The position numbers and the translations under genes were made by a program. Shown here one piece after another: positions 10,762-20,080 of a DNA stretch of 64,000 nucleotides. Below the pieces are notes generated by a model that saw only the letters and a program-made list of their open reading frames with translations, made no database searches and was not told the origin of the DNA. Location: the NCBI RefSeq assembly GCF_018119395.1, contig NZ_JAGPWD010000003.1, positions 1 through 64,000 on the forward strand, written 5' to 3'. The first letter of the stretch is position 1; each line of letters begins with the position of its first letter. Source of the stretch: Massilia sp. ZL223 (GTDB lineage Bacteria > Pseudomonadota > Gammaproteobacteria > Burkholderiales > Burkholderiaceae_D).

Positions 10762-11462
10762 TGCGCCGTCTGATGTTTGCCGCGCTGATCGGCATCGCCG
10801 CCGGCGCCGGCGCGCAGAACCTGACCGCGCCGAATGCGCTGGCCCCGGCCGGCGCCGCCGTGCAGGGCTACACCGATCCGGCCGAAACCGCCGTGATCGC
10901 GGACACCCCGGGCGCGGGCAGCTTCCAGCAGTGGTATGTCGGCCAGCGCCGTCCGGCCATGGTGGTCTATTTCGACCGCAAGCTGGACCAGCTGCCGCCG
11001 GGCTGGCAAGGCCGTGAACGCCTGCTGGTCGAAGAGACCACCAAGGCCCAGGGCAAGGAAGAAAACCGCAAGCTGACCGTCGGCTTCGAGCGCAACACGG
11101 CCCAGGCCGCGCGCCCGGTGTCGCAGTTCGCCCAGCTGTTCCAGAACGCGCTGGAAGCGGAACTGAAGCGCCAGAGCCTGCGCGTGCTGGACGGCAAGGT
11201 CCTGCACCGTAAAGAGTCGGCCAGCGGCCGCGGCGGCGACATCGAGTACGCCTCGCTCAAGAAGTCGGCGCGCTTCGTGTTCGAAGTCGAACTGCTGGTG
11301 CTGAACGGCCAGTGGGAGCTGGTGGGCGTCCTCAAGGACATCCATAACGGCGACCTGACCGCCAACGTGCGCCTGCCGGTGGACAACCTGGGCAACCAGG
11401 CCGCCATCGACCGCGCCGTGCGTTCGCTGGTGCGCCGCCTGATGCATTACTCGGTCGCCTGA
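10761..11462 (+). CDS. Exported protein of unknown function, last gene of the lipoprotein operon
   Basis: A 233-residue protein. A short signal peptide (MRRLMFAALIGIAAGAGAQ) is followed by a mature domain with no cysteine. I recognise no family. It is translationally coupled to the YcfL-like gene by a one-base overlap, so it presumably works with the envelope proteins before it. Segments such as KSARFVFEVELLVLNGQWELVG suggest a mixed alpha/beta periplasmic domain. Confidence 0.7.
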   Translation: MRRLMFAALIGIAAGAGAQNLTAPNALAPAGAAVQGYTDPAETAVIADTPGAGSFQQWYVGQRRPAMVVYFDRKLDQLPPGWQGRERLLVEETTKAQGKEENRKLTVGFERNTAQAARPVSQFAQLFQNALEAELKRQSLRVLDGKVLHRKESASGRGGDIEYASLKKSARFVFEVELLVLNGQWELVGVLKDIHNGDLTANVRLPVDNLGNQAAIDRAVRSLVRRLMHYSVA

Positions 11463-11490
11463 CAGGACCGTTTCCCTTCGGGGAAGTACA

Positions 11491-11519
11491 AGGCCGCGGC
11501 TCACTGCCGCGGCCTTTTT
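11491..11519 (+). terminator. Rho-independent terminator of the lipoprotein operon
   Basis: AGGCCGCGG (11491-11499), short loop, CCGCGGCCT (11507-11515), then TTTTATTT. It marks the operon end 29 bases after the last stop. Confidence 0.9.
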
Positions 11520-11642
11520 ATTTGTCCGCAGGGCGGCTTAGACCTCATCCATTTCCGTGCCCACCCCGTTTGTAGTGGATAATGGCGCCCATCGCGCCGC
11601 TGTCCTTAATGCGGCAACCATTTTCTCGAGGAATTCCAGCCC

Positions 11643-12830
11643 ATGCTGAGCTACCGCCACGCCTTCCATGCGGGCAATCACGCCGACGTCCTGAAGCATT
11701 TCGTCCAGGTCCAGCTCCACCTGTACATGAACCAGAAGGACGCCGCCTACACCTATATCGACACCCACTCGGGCGCCGGCGTGTACGCGCTCGACAGCGC
11801 GCAGGCCACCAAGAGCAGCGAATACGAGACCGGCATCGGCCCGCTGTGGTCCTGCACCGACGTGCCGGCCCCGCTGGCGGCCTATCTCGACCTGGTGAAA
11901 GGCATGAACCCGAGCGGCAAGATGCGCTACTACCCGGGCTCGCCCTATGTGGCCGAGCAGGTGGCGCGCGAGCAGGACCGCCTGCGCCTGTTCGAGCTGC
12001 ATCCTTCCGACCACAGGATCCTGAGCGAGAATTTCCGCCGCCTGGAAGCGCACAAGGCGGAGCAGGGCGAGCGTGCGCGCGGCCGGCGCGTGATCATCGA
12101 GCACGGCGACGGTTTCAACAGCCTCAAGGCACTGCTGCCGCCGCCTTCGCGCCGCGCCCTGGTGCTGATCGATCCGCCCTACGAGATCAAGGACGACTAC
12201 CGGCGCGTACGCGACGCCCTCGACGAAGCGCTGGGCAAGTTCCCGAGCGGTATCTACGCGATCTGGTACCCGGTGCTGCAGCGCATGGAATCGCGCCAGT
12301 TCGCCGACCGCCTCAAGCGCCTGCCGGCCAAGGAGTGGCTGAACGTCACCCTGACCACCCGCACCCCGACCCCGGACGGAACTGGCCTGCACAGCAGCGG
12401 CATGTTCATCCTGAATCCGCCCTATACGCTGGAGCCGATGCTGCGCGAAGTGATGCCCTATCTGGTGCGCGTGCTGGGCAAGGATGCCGGCGCCCGCTTC
12501 ACCATCGAAAAAGGCACGCAAGTGACGGGCGCCGCCGCCGGCCGCCTGGTGGGTGACGCACCGCGCGCGCCGGTAGGCAATGCGCGCCGCGCCAGCCCGC
12601 TGTCGGGCAAGGGCAGCTTGCGCCTGCCGGGCCAGAGCATGCCGGGCCGCGAGGAGGGCGCCGCCCGCCCGCCGCGCGCCGCGGGCGAACGCGGCCCATC
12701 CACCGAAGGCCGTCCGTCGACCGAAGGCCGCCGGCCCCAGGGCGCTGGTGCGCGTCCCGCCAGGGGCGATGCGCCGCGCGGTCCGTCCCCCGGCCCTCGC
12801 AAAGGTCCGCGCCAGGGCGGGCGCAGCTAG
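11643..12830 (+). CDS. rlmJ: 23S rRNA (adenine-2030-N6)-methyltransferase RlmJ with basic C-terminal tail
   Basis: The first 280 or so residues match RlmJ: MLSYRHAFHAGNHADVLKH at the start, DTHSGAGVYAL for SAM binding and the catalytic IDPPYE (N6-adenine methylase DPPY-type). The enzyme methylates A2030 of 23S rRNA. The family is normally about 280 residues; here an in-frame extension brings it to 395. The extension (about 285-395) is almost entirely Arg, Pro, Gly, Ala and Ser with repeated STEGR units and no predicted fold, resembling RNA-binding tails. Codon usage stays GC-rich. GAGG-type ribosome site about ten bases upstream. Confidence 0.93.
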   Translation: MLSYRHAFHAGNHADVLKHFVQVQLHLYMNQKDAAYTYIDTHSGAGVYALDSAQATKSSEYETGIGPLWSCTDVPAPLAAYLDLVKGMNPSGKMRYYPGSPYVAEQVAREQDRLRLFELHPSDHRILSENFRRLEAHKAEQGERARGRRVIIEHGDGFNSLKALLPPPSRRALVLIDPPYEIKDDYRRVRDALDEALGKFPSGIYAIWYPVLQRMESRQFADRLKRLPAKEWLNVTLTTRTPTPDGTGLHSSGMFILNPPYTLEPMLREVMPYLVRVLGKDAGARFTIEKGTQVTGAAAGRLVGDAPRAPVGNARRASPLSGKGSLRLPGQSMPGREEGAARPPRAAGERGPSTEGRPSTEGRRPQGAGARPARGDAPRGPSPGPRKGPRQGGRS

Positions 12831-12969
12831 CGGTAACATCTTGATACGATGTCGAAATGCTAACGTCGACATTTTTGTAGTATAGTCAAGATGGGCGGAG
12901 AGTCCGACCTCCGCCCCATGCGGCGCATCGTGTCGCATTGGTGATCTAGTAGTTACCCAGGAGTATTTG

Positions 12970-14235
12970 ATGCATGCCGACCCGACGGCAGCGGTTTCCG
13001 TGCCGTCCAACGATTTTTTCCTCGCCCGCCAACCCATTCTCGGCCGCGACCAGCACCTGGTCGCCTTCGAGCTGCTGTTCCGTGCAGCCGGCGAGGACGA
13101 CGATGCCAAGCTGACCGATGGCGCCGCCGCGACCGCCGCGGTGATCTCGCACGCCTCCCAGCTCGGCATGGAGCAGGTGGTGGGCGAGCAGCTGGCCTTC
13201 GTCAACGTCGACGAAGTCGTCCTGATGAGCGACTTCGTGCGCTTCCTGCCGGCCCATAAAGTCATTCTCGAGATTCTCGAAACGGTGGAGCCCACCGAGC
13301 AGCTGCTGGCGCGGGTCGCCGAGCTGAAGGAGCTGGGTTTCAAGTTCGCGGTCGACGACGTGGTCGAGCACTCGGCCGAGCTAGACAAGCTGGTCGCCCT
13401 GGTGGACGTGATCAAGGTCGACGTCAAGGGCCTCGCGCCCGAAGAGCTGGCGCGCCTGGCGGATTCGCTCAAGGGCACGGGCAAGAAACTGCTGGCGGAA
13501 AAAGTCGAGACCCTGGACGAGTTCCGCCTGTGCATGGAGCTGGGCTTCGAATACTTCCAGGGCTATTACTTCGCCCGTCCGGCTATCCTGACCGGCAAGA
13601 AGATCACCCCTTCGGAGATGGGCATCCTGCGCCTGCTGGAGCTGGTCAATTCGAATGCGGACAGCCAGGCCATCGAAGCGGCGGTGAAGCGCGACGCGCT
13701 GATCAGCCTGAACCTGCTGCGCCTGGTGAACAGCCGCGCGGCCCCGGGGCCCCAGATCGAGTCGCTGTCGCAGGCGCTCAGCCAGCTGGGGCGGCGCCAG
13801 CTGTCGCGCTGGCTGCAGATCCTGGTCTATACCTCGGCCGGGCAGGTGGACCTGGATTCGCCGCTGCTGCTGCTGGCGACCACGCGCGGCAAGCTGCTGG
13901 AGATGATGACCCTGCATGTGCGGCCGGGCGACACGGCCAGCGCGGACCGGGCGTTCACGGTGGGCATCATGTCGCTGGCGGATGCGCTGTTCTCGGTGCC
14001 GATGGCGGATATTCTCGACAATGTCGAGGTGGCCGACGACGTGCGCGCGGCGCTGCTGGACCGGGAAGGGGATTTCGGGACCATGCTGCGCGTGGCCGAG
14101 TTGCTGGAGGCGGCCGATTGCGGGCGCAAGCTGGCGGCGGCGCTCAGGCGCGTGGGACTGACGGTGCCCGAGATTCGGGAGATCGAGCTGGCGGCGTTTA
14201 ACTGGGTGCGCGAGCTGACCCACGAGGTGCACTAG
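12970..14235 (+). CDS. EAL-like/HDOD domain signalling protein (YuxH type)
   Basis: A 421-residue protein. Residues about 10-215 form an EAL-fold domain and about 225-400 an HDOD domain. The EAL signature is altered (FELLFR rather than EALLR, and VDDVVEH rather than DDFGTG), although some acidic residues and the AEKVET motif persist; related YuxH proteins are thought to lack phosphodiesterase activity and act as c-di-GMP sensors or scaffolds. HDOD domains are catalytically inactive HD-type signalling modules. The ATG at 12970 follows AGGAG at 12959-12963; an in-frame TTG one codon earlier is less likely. Monocistronic, followed by a repeat pair. Confidence 0.88.
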   Translation: MHADPTAAVSVPSNDFFLARQPILGRDQHLVAFELLFRAAGEDDDAKLTDGAAATAAVISHASQLGMEQVVGEQLAFVNVDEVVLMSDFVRFLPAHKVILEILETVEPTEQLLARVAELKELGFKFAVDDVVEHSAELDKLVALVDVIKVDVKGLAPEELARLADSLKGTGKKLLAEKVETLDEFRLCMELGFEYFQGYYFARPAILTGKKITPSEMGILRLLELVNSNADSQAIEAAVKRDALISLNLLRLVNSRAAPGPQIESLSQALSQLGRRQLSRWLQILVYTSAGQVDLDSPLLLLATTRGKLLEMMTLHVRPGDTASADRAFTVGIMSLADALFSVPMADILDNVEVADDVRAALLDREGDFGTMLRVAELLEAADCGRKLAAALRRVGLTVPEIREIELAAFNWVRELTHEVH

Positions 14236-14257
14236 TTATCGGCCTGCAGGCAAACTT

Positions 14258-14336
14258 GGGTTCCGGCCTTCGCCGGAACGACGTGCCTGAGCTTGCCACT
14301 TAAGCTTGAGCCGTCGTTCCGGCGGAGGCCGGAACC
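14258..14336. repeat. Pair of inverted REP-like palindromes
   Basis: GTTCCGGCCTTCGCCGGAAC with trailing GACG at about 14260-14283 is repeated in inverted orientation at 14312-14336 (CGTCGTTCCGG...CCGGAACC). Each unit is itself a hairpin and the two together can form a larger one. The same unit recurs at 35500-35526, so this is a dispersed element of the genome. Here it separates the convergent EAL/HDOD and methyltransferase genes and may serve as a transcription barrier. Confidence 0.75.
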
Positions 14337-14367
14337 TCAGTTCGTTGAGCAGCCCCTAGCTCAAGCT

Positions 14368-15117
14368 TTATTGCCCCAGCAGCAAAAACACCGTCGGCTT
14401 CTTATGAAACTCCGGCGCCTTCCCACTAGCCAGCTGCGCCTTCCACTTCGCCGCCGTCAATGTCTTCACCGACTCGCTGGCAAGCGTCAGATCCGTCGCC
14501 ACGCAAACGAGCGTCCCCGGCTGGCACGTCGTCACCAGCGCCTCCAGCATCTGCCCATTCCGGTACGGCGTCTCGATAAACAACTGGGTCTGCTTCTCGC
14601 TGCGCGAGCGCTGCTCCAGCTGCTGGATCCGCTTGGTGCGCTGCGCGGCGTCGGTCGGCAGATAGCCATTGAACGCGAAGCTCTGCCCATTCAGCCCGCT
14701 GGCCATCACGGCCAGCAGCAGCGAGGACGGCCCGACCAGCGGCCGCACCGGAATCCCGTGCTGGTGCGCCAGGCGCACCAGGTCCGCTCCCGGATCGGCC
14801 ACCGCCGGCACCCCGGCTTCGGACACCAGCCCCGCATCGCGCCCTGCCAGCAGCGGCGCCAGCAGCTGGTTCAGGGCCTGCGCCGGCGTGTTCACGTTCA
14901 GCTCGGCGATCTGGATCTCCTGCAGCGGCCGGGCGAGCGGATGATCGATCGCCACCAGCTTGAGGAAGGCGCGCGCCGTCTTGGCGTTCTCGGCCACGAA
15001 ATAGTCGAGACGGGACGTGACGGCCTGCACCTGGGTCGGAAGCAGGGTGGCCAAGGCGCCGGGAGCGGCGTCGACCGGGCCGAGGGTATTGGGAATCAGA
15101 AAAAGCGTGCCAGCCAT
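14368..15117 (-). CDS. RsmI-like SAM-dependent methyltransferase (tetrapyrrole methylase fold)
   Basis: A 249-residue protein beginning at the ATG at 15117 (MAGTLFLIPNTLG). It shows the motifs of the RsmI branch of the tetrapyrrole methylase family: GLVSEAGVPAVADPGADLV, RPLVGPSSLLLAVMASGLNG and SFAFNGYLP, in the same order. RsmI itself 2'-O-methylates C1402 of 16S rRNA; this shorter paralogue, frequently next to maf in betaproteobacteria, has no established substrate known to me. Much longer upstream openings in this frame run through the maf gene and are artefacts. It probably shares a transcript with maf (21-base gap). Confidence 0.85.
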   Translation of the reverse strand: MAGTLFLIPNTLGPVDAAPGALATLLPTQVQAVTSRLDYFVAENAKTARAFLKLVAIDHPLARPLQEIQIAELNVNTPAQALNQLLAPLLAGRDAGLVSEAGVPAVADPGADLVRLAHQHGIPVRPLVGPSSLLLAVMASGLNGQSFAFNGYLPTDAAQRTKRIQQLEQRSRSEKQTQLFIETPYRNGQMLEALVTTCQPGTLVCVATDLTLASESVKTLTAAKWKAQLASGKAPEFHKKPTVFLLLGQ

Positions 15118-15137
15118 AAATACACTATATAGAGAGG

Positions 15138-15743
15138 TCAGGTGCCGAAGAAACGCACGCCGGCGCGGCGCAGCATGCCGGTCAGGGCGATCAGGGGCAG
15201 GCCGGTGAGGGCGGTCGGGTCGGTGGAATCGATGCGTTCGAGCAGGGCGATGCCCAGGCCTTCGTTCTTGGCGCTGCCGGCGCAGTCGTAGGGCTGCTCG
15301 ATGCGCAGGTAGGCGTCCAGCTCCTCGTCCGGCAGGTCGCGGAAGGTGACGAACACCTGCACATTCTCGACCTGGGCGGGCTCGTCCGTCCGGCCATCCC
15401 ACAGGCACAACGCCGTATGAAACACCACCTGGCGCCCGCGCATCAGCTGCAGCTGGGCCAGGGCGCGCGCATGGTCGCCCGGCTTGCCGATCTGCAGCCC
15501 GTCGAGGGTCGCCACCTGGTCCGAACCGATCACCAGCGCGCCCGGATGAAGGGCCGCCACCGCGGCCGCCTTCTCGCGCGCCAGGCGCAGGGCGGTCTCC
15601 TGCGGCGCTTCGCCGGGCAGGGGCGTCTCGTCGAGTTGCGGCGCGATGGCCTCGAAAGGCAGGCCCAGGCGGGACAGCAATTCGCGCCGGTAGGCGGAGC
15701 TCGAAGCAAGAATGAGGCGCGCGGGCGCAGAACTTGGTATCAT
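15138..15743 (-). CDS. yceF: Maf-like nucleotide pyrophosphatase (YceF type)
   Basis: A 201-residue Maf protein that hydrolyses non-canonical or modified nucleoside triphosphates (the YceF subgroup prefers m7GTP). It has LILASSSAYRRELL at the N-terminus, the DETP motif, the GSDQVA loop with the catalytic Asp, QLQLMRGRQVVFHT and CAGSAKNEGLGI. In E. coli yceF also lies beside yceD-rpmF-plsX; here it is divergent from yceD with about 180 bases between, so the neighbourhood is conserved but rearranged. Confidence 0.93.
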   Translation of the reverse strand: MIPSSAPARLILASSSAYRRELLSRLGLPFEAIAPQLDETPLPGEAPQETALRLAREKAAAVAALHPGALVIGSDQVATLDGLQIGKPGDHARALAQLQLMRGRQVVFHTALCLWDGRTDEPAQVENVQVFVTFRDLPDEELDAYLRIEQPYDCAGSAKNEGLGIALLERIDSTDPTALTGLPLIALTGMLRRAGVRFFGT

Positions 15744-15924
15744 GTCGGCCTTGAAGGGAAAACCATAAGTAAAACAGATAGATAGCTAGTTCCCGACAAG
15801 CAAATCTGATGAATGCCGAGCTCGCTGCAACAGCTGCCTCCGAAACAGGCAAAAAACTGTGCAAGTTTTTGACTCTGCAGCGAGAAGCCTGTTATTATCG
15901 CAGGTTTTCCGGGGAACCTTCCAA

Positions 15925-16422
15925 ATGAGCGCTTTTGTCATCGACGCTTTTGAGTTTTGTCGGAATAGCGGGCAGCGCGAAGGCGTGACGCCCGTGGCGG
16001 ACATGCCCCGTCTGGCAGCCGATTGCGCCGACAAGAGTGGCGAGATCCGCTGGTCCATCCAGGGAGGCCAGACCCGCCAGGGCTACCCCTCGATGACCCT
16101 GTCGGTGGCTGGTCCGGTGCAGCTGGTGTGCCAGCGTTGCCTGCAGCCCTTTAGCTACGAGATCGATTCGTCCACCATGCTGGTGCTCGGCAAGGACGAC
16201 GAGGAAGCCGACCAGATCGAGGAAATCCTCGACGACGAGAGTATCGACGTGATCGTCGGCAGCCACGCCTGCGACGTGCGCGAGCTGCTCGAAGATGAAG
16301 CCCTGCTGGCCCTGCCGCAGGCACCGAAACACGATGTCTGTCCGGACACCAAGCTCCTGGACAGCCTGAAGACCGAAAAGGTTTCGCCGTTCGCCGGCCT
16401 CAAGAATCTCAAGTCAGAGTGA
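15925..16422 (+). CDS. yceD: YceD family protein (DUF177), 23S rRNA accumulation protein
   Basis: A 165-residue protein with the YceD hallmarks: a central VQLVCQRCLQPF pair of cysteines, an acidic segment, a conserved DVRELLEDEALLALPQAPKH region and a late cysteine (HDVCPD). It is required for normal 23S rRNA levels in E. coli and lies upstream of rpmF in most bacteria. The ATG at 15925 with GGGGA upstream is preferred over an in-frame earlier start, since MSAFVIDAFEF is the usual beginning. Confidence 0.9.
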   Translation: MSAFVIDAFEFCRNSGQREGVTPVADMPRLAADCADKSGEIRWSIQGGQTRQGYPSMTLSVAGPVQLVCQRCLQPFSYEIDSSTMLVLGKDDEEADQIEEILDDESIDVIVGSHACDVRELLEDEALLALPQAPKHDVCPDTKLLDSLKTEKVSPFAGLKNLKSE

Positions 16423-16647
16423 TCAGTACAGAATTTGTAGTACCGCAGTAAAAGGCAGTACGACGAAAGAACGTGTCAAACGCGTGCAGCAGTCGAGTAT
16501 GGCAGTAGGCAGTAGATGTAGGCAGCGTTAAAACATGTCGGCATTCACGGAGAATTATTCCTAAGAATTGCCGGTGGGATACTCGATGCGCATGTATTTG
16601 CAAGTCGAATGTGTTAGAATTTTAGAACTTATGTATTAGGAGTCATC

Positions 16648-16830
16648 ATGGCAGTTCAACAGAATAAGAAGTCCCCTTCGAAGCGCGGCATGCACCGTTC
16701 GCACGATTTCCTGACCGCGCCGAACCTGGCAGTCGAGCCGACCACCGGCGAGACCCACCTGCGTCACCACATCAGCCCGAACGGCTTCTACCGTGGTCGC
16801 AAAGTCCTGAAGACCAAGAACGACGAGTAA
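16648..16830 (+). CDS. rpmF: Ribosomal protein bL32
   Basis: A 60-residue basic ribosomal protein of the large subunit. [20 protein letters not shown] and the ending [16 protein letters not shown] are diagnostic. There are no zinc cysteines, so this is the C-minus form. AGGAG lies just upstream of the ATG. A hairpin terminator follows, so most transcripts probably end before plsX. Confidence 0.98.
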   Translation: MAVQQNKKSPSKRGMHRSHDFLTAPNLAVEPTTGETHLRHHISPNGFYRGRKVLKTKNDE

Positions 16831-16856
16831 TCGACGTCTTGTCTTTCAGTACCATG

Positions 16857-16897
16857 AAAGCGGTGCAACGTATGTTATTTGCGTGGCGCCGCTTTTT
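16857..16897 (+). terminator. Terminator downstream of rpmF
   Basis: AAAGCGGTGC (16857-16866) pairs with GCGCCGCTTT (16886-16895, one G-T pair) over a 19-base loop, followed by TTCTTT. The large loop makes it weaker, so partial read-through into plsX is plausible. Confidence 0.65.
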
Positions 16898-17039
16898 CTT
16901 TATGACTCATCCAGTAATCGGCTGCAATCCAAGCTTGCACACCGTCATTTACTATCGCGCGGACTCCGGCCGGCCCAGCGCCACGCCCCGATCCCATCTT
17001 GCCGCTCGCTGTGCGTAATTCGCGGCAACTTCCCGACAA

Positions 17040-18062
17040 ATGACAATTAAAATTTCCATTGACTGCATGGGCGGCGATCACGGCCCCTCTGTGACGATCC
17101 CGGCAGCCATCTCCTTTCTAAAAAAGCAAGCTGACGCCGAACTTATCCTGGTCGGCAACGAAGACCTGCTGCGCCAGGAGCTCAAGAAATCCGGTGCGGA
17201 CACCCATCCGCGCATCTCGCTCAAGCACGCGACCGAAGTGGTCGCCATGGACGATCCGGTCGAAGTGGCGCTGCGCCGCAAGAAGGATTCGTCGATGCGC
17301 GTGGCGATCGAGCTGGTCAAGGACGGCAGCGCCAATGCCTGCGTCTCGGCCGGCAATACCGGCGCCCTGATGGCCGTCTCGCGCTACGTGCTCAAGACCA
17401 TGGCCGGCGTCGACCGCCCGGCGATCTGCTCGATCGTGCCGAACCAGAAGAACGGCCCCACCTACATGCTCGACCTCGGCGCCAACGTCGACTGCGAGCC
17501 GGACCACCTGCACCAGTTCGCCATCATGGGCTCGGTGCTGTGCTCGGCCATCGAAGGCATCGAGCGCCCGACCATCGGCCTGCTCAACGTGGGCACCGAG
17601 GACATCAAGGGCAACGACGTGGTCAAGGCCACCGGTGCGCTGCTGCGCGCCGACCACGAGCGCGGTAAACTCAATTTCTACGGCAATGTCGAAGGCAACG
17701 ATATCTTCAAGGGCACCACGGACGTGGTAGTCTGCGACGGTTTCGTCGGCAATGTCACCCTGAAGGCCATCGAAGGCATGTCGCGCTTCGTCAAGTCGGT
17801 CTTCAAGCAGAGCGTGTTGTCGATGGCCGGCGCGGTGCTGGCGCGCGGCGCGCTCAAGAAGCTGAATCCCGAGCGCTACAACGGCGCCGGGCTGCTGGGC
17901 CTGAAGGGCCTGGTGTTCAAGAGCCATGGCGGCGCCAACGCCTATGCTTTCGAATGGGCGCTCAAGCGTGCCTACGAGGCCGCCGCGCACAACGTACAAG
18001 AGCAGCTGTCGGCCCTGATCGCCGAACTGATGCCCTCTCAGGACCCTGAACGCCAGGCTTGA
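17040..18062 (+). CDS. plsX: Phosphate acyltransferase PlsX
   Basis: A 340-residue peripheral membrane enzyme converting acyl-ACP to acyl-phosphate for phospholipid synthesis. [12 protein letters not shown], the glycine-rich [31 protein letters not shown] and [11 protein letters not shown] segments are typical. The ATG at 17040 has no good ribosome site, so translation may be inefficient or leader-dependent. It heads the fab cluster. Confidence 0.97.
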   Translation: MTIKISIDCMGGDHGPSVTIPAAISFLKKQADAELILVGNEDLLRQELKKSGADTHPRISLKHATEVVAMDDPVEVALRRKKDSSMRVAIELVKDGSANACVSAGNTGALMAVSRYVLKTMAGVDRPAICSIVPNQKNGPTYMLDLGANVDCEPDHLHQFAIMGSVLCSAIEGIERPTIGLLNVGTEDIKGNDVVKATGALLRADHERGKLNFYGNVEGNDIFKGTTDVVVCDGFVGNVTLKAIEGMSRFVKSVFKQSVLSMAGAVLARGALKKLNPERYNGAGLLGLKGLVFKSHGGANAYAFEWALKRAYEAAAHNVQEQLSALIAELMPSQDPERQA

Positions 18063-18099
18063 CCAGCCGCGTTCACTCAACTAGCAGGATGGTGGAGCA

Positions 18100-19086
18100 A
18101 TGACCGTATTCAGCAAAATCACCGGCACCGGCAGCTATCTGCCGGCCAAGCGCGTCACGAACGACGAACTCGCGGCCCAGCTGGCCGAGAAGGGCATCGA
18201 GACCTCGCACGAGTGGATCGTGACCCGCAGCGGCATCGAGGCGCGCCACTATGCGGACGCCACCGAGAACTCGTCCGACCTGGCCGTCAAGGCCGCGCGC
18301 AAGGCGCTCGAGATGGCCGGCAAGCAGCCGTCCGACGTCGACCTGGTGATCGTCGCCAGCTCCACCCCCGACTTCCACGGCAGCTTCCCCAGCACCGCCT
18401 GCATCGTGCAGCAGAAGCTCGGCATGGAGAACAACAGCGCCGCCTTCGACGTGCAGGCCGTGTGCAGCGGTTTCGTCTACGCGGTCTCGACCGCCGACGC
18501 CTTCATCCGCTCGGGCATGCACAAGACCGTGCTGGTGATCGGCGCCGAGATCTTCTCGCGCATCCTCGACTTCTCGGACCGCACCACCTGCGTGCTGTTC
18601 GGCGATGGCGCCGGCGCCATCGTGATGGAAGCCTCGAGCGAACCGGGCGTGCTGGCCTCCAAGCTGCACGCCGACGGCCGCCACTCGCATATCCTGTCGG
18701 TCCCGGGCAACCTGGCCCAGGGCGCGATCGCCGGCAGCGGCTTCCTGTACATGGACGGCCCGGCGGTGTTCAAGCTGGCCGTTACCGTGCTCGAGGAAGT
18801 GGCCCACGAAGTGCTGGAGCAGGCGCAGATGCGTCCTTCGGACATCGACTGGCTGGTGCCGCACCAGGCCAACCTGCGCATCATGAAGGGCACCGCCAAG
18901 AAGCTCGACCTGCCCATGGAAAAGATGGTCGTGACGGTCGGCGAACATGGCAACACCTCGGCCGCCTCGATCCCGCTGGCGCTGGACCAGGCCGTGCGCG
19001 ACGGCCGCATCAAGCCGGGCCAGAACGTCCTCATGGAAGGCGTGGGCGGCGGCTTCACCTGGGGCGCGGCCCTGGTGCGCATGTAA
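18100..19086 (+). CDS. fabH: 3-oxoacyl-ACP synthase III (FabH)
   Basis: A 328-residue ketoacyl synthase that starts fatty-acid synthesis by condensing acetyl-CoA with malonyl-ACP. The Cys-His-Asn triad is visible as [10 protein letters not shown] (Cys about residue 120), PHQANLRI and [10 protein letters not shown]. It lies 37 bases after plsX with GGTGGAG before the ATG, and 25 bases before fabD. Confidence 0.97.
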   Translation: MTVFSKITGTGSYLPAKRVTNDELAAQLAEKGIETSHEWIVTRSGIEARHYADATENSSDLAVKAARKALEMAGKQPSDVDLVIVASSTPDFHGSFPSTACIVQQKLGMENNSAAFDVQAVCSGFVYAVSTADAFIRSGMHKTVLVIGAEIFSRILDFSDRTTCVLFGDGAGAIVMEASSEPGVLASKLHADGRHSHILSVPGNLAQGAIAGSGFLYMDGPAVFKLAVTVLEEVAHEVLEQAQMRPSDIDWLVPHQANLRIMKGTAKKLDLPMEKMVVTVGEHGNTSAASIPLALDQAVRDGRIKPGQNVLMEGVGGGFTWGAALVRM

Positions 19087-19111
19087 CCAAATCGATAAGG
19101 ACAATAAGAAG

Positions 19112-20050
19112 ATGAGCAAATTCGCATTCCTGTTCACGGGCCAGGGCGCCCAGGCAGTCGGCATGCTGAACGGCTTCGCCGGCAACCCGGTCGTCGAGCA
19201 GACCGTGGCCGAAGCATCGGACGCCCTGGGCTTCGACCTTGGCCGCCTGATCGCCGAAGGCCCGAAGGAAGACCTCGACCTCACCACCAATACCCAGCCG
19301 GTCATGCTGACCGCCGCCGTCGCCGTCTACCGCGCCTGGATCGCGGCCGGCGGCCCGGCCCCCGCGGTCGTGGCAGGCCACAGCCTGGGCGAATACTCGG
19401 CCCTGGTGGCCGCCGGCGTGATCCCGTTCAAGGACGCCGTGCCGCTGGTGCGCTTCCGCGCGCAATCGATGCAGGATGCGGTGCCGGTGGGGCAGGGCGG
19501 CATGGCCGTCATCCTCGGCCTGCTGGCCGACGACGTGCGCGCTGTCTGCGCCGAGGCGGCGCAAGGTGAAGTGGTCGAAGCCGTCAACTTCAACGAGCCG
19601 ACCCAGATTGTCATCGCCGGCCACACCGCGGCCGTCGAGCGCGCCTGCGAGATCGCCAAGGCCAAGGGCGCCAAGCGCGCCATGAAGCTGGCCGTGTCGG
19701 CGCCGTTCCACTCGTCGCTGCTCAAGCCCGCATCGGACCGCCTGCGCGAGTACATGGGCAAGCTGAGCTTCTCGGCGCCGCAGATCGAGGTCATCAACAA
19801 CGTCGACGTCGCCGTGCTGAAGGACCCGGAACAGATCAAGGACGCCCTGGTGCGCCAGGCCGCCGGCCCGGTGCGCTGGGTCGAGACCATGCAGAAGATG
19901 GCTGCCGAGGGTGTCACCCAGGTCATCGAATGCGCCCCGAGCAAGACCCTGATCGGCATGGCCAAGCGCATCGACCCGGTGCTGGTGGGCGAAGCCCTGG
20001 TCGACCAGGCCTCGCTCGAGCGCGTGCTGGCCTCCCTGCAGCAGGCATAA
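19112..20050 (+). CDS. fabD: Malonyl-CoA:ACP transacylase (FabD)
   Basis: A 312-residue enzyme loading malonyl groups on ACP. FLFTGQGAQAVGM at the N-terminus, the nucleophile motif GHSLGEYSAL (Ser about 90), the AVSAPFHSSLLKP histidine and the C-terminal VIECAPSKTLIG are intact. The ATG at 19112 is used; a longer in-frame opening from 18947 overlaps fabH and has no family match. Confidence 0.97.
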   Translation: MSKFAFLFTGQGAQAVGMLNGFAGNPVVEQTVAEASDALGFDLGRLIAEGPKEDLDLTTNTQPVMLTAAVAVYRAWIAAGGPAPAVVAGHSLGEYSALVAAGVIPFKDAVPLVRFRAQSMQDAVPVGQGGMAVILGLLADDVRAVCAEAAQGEVVEAVNFNEPTQIVIAGHTAAVERACEIAKAKGAKRAMKLAVSAPFHSSLLKPASDRLREYMGKLSFSAPQIEVINNVDVAVLKDPEQIKDALVRQAAGPVRWVETMQKMAAEGVTQVIECAPSKTLIGMAKRIDPVLVGEALVDQASLERVLASLQQA

Positions 20051-20080
20051 ACCCTATTTCATAAGAAGAGGATGAAAGAG

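Noticed and set aside
16440..16530. Repeated GGCAGTA-like words upstream of rpmF
   Set aside because: Irregular spacing and imperfect copies; not a CRISPR or a defined repeat array.
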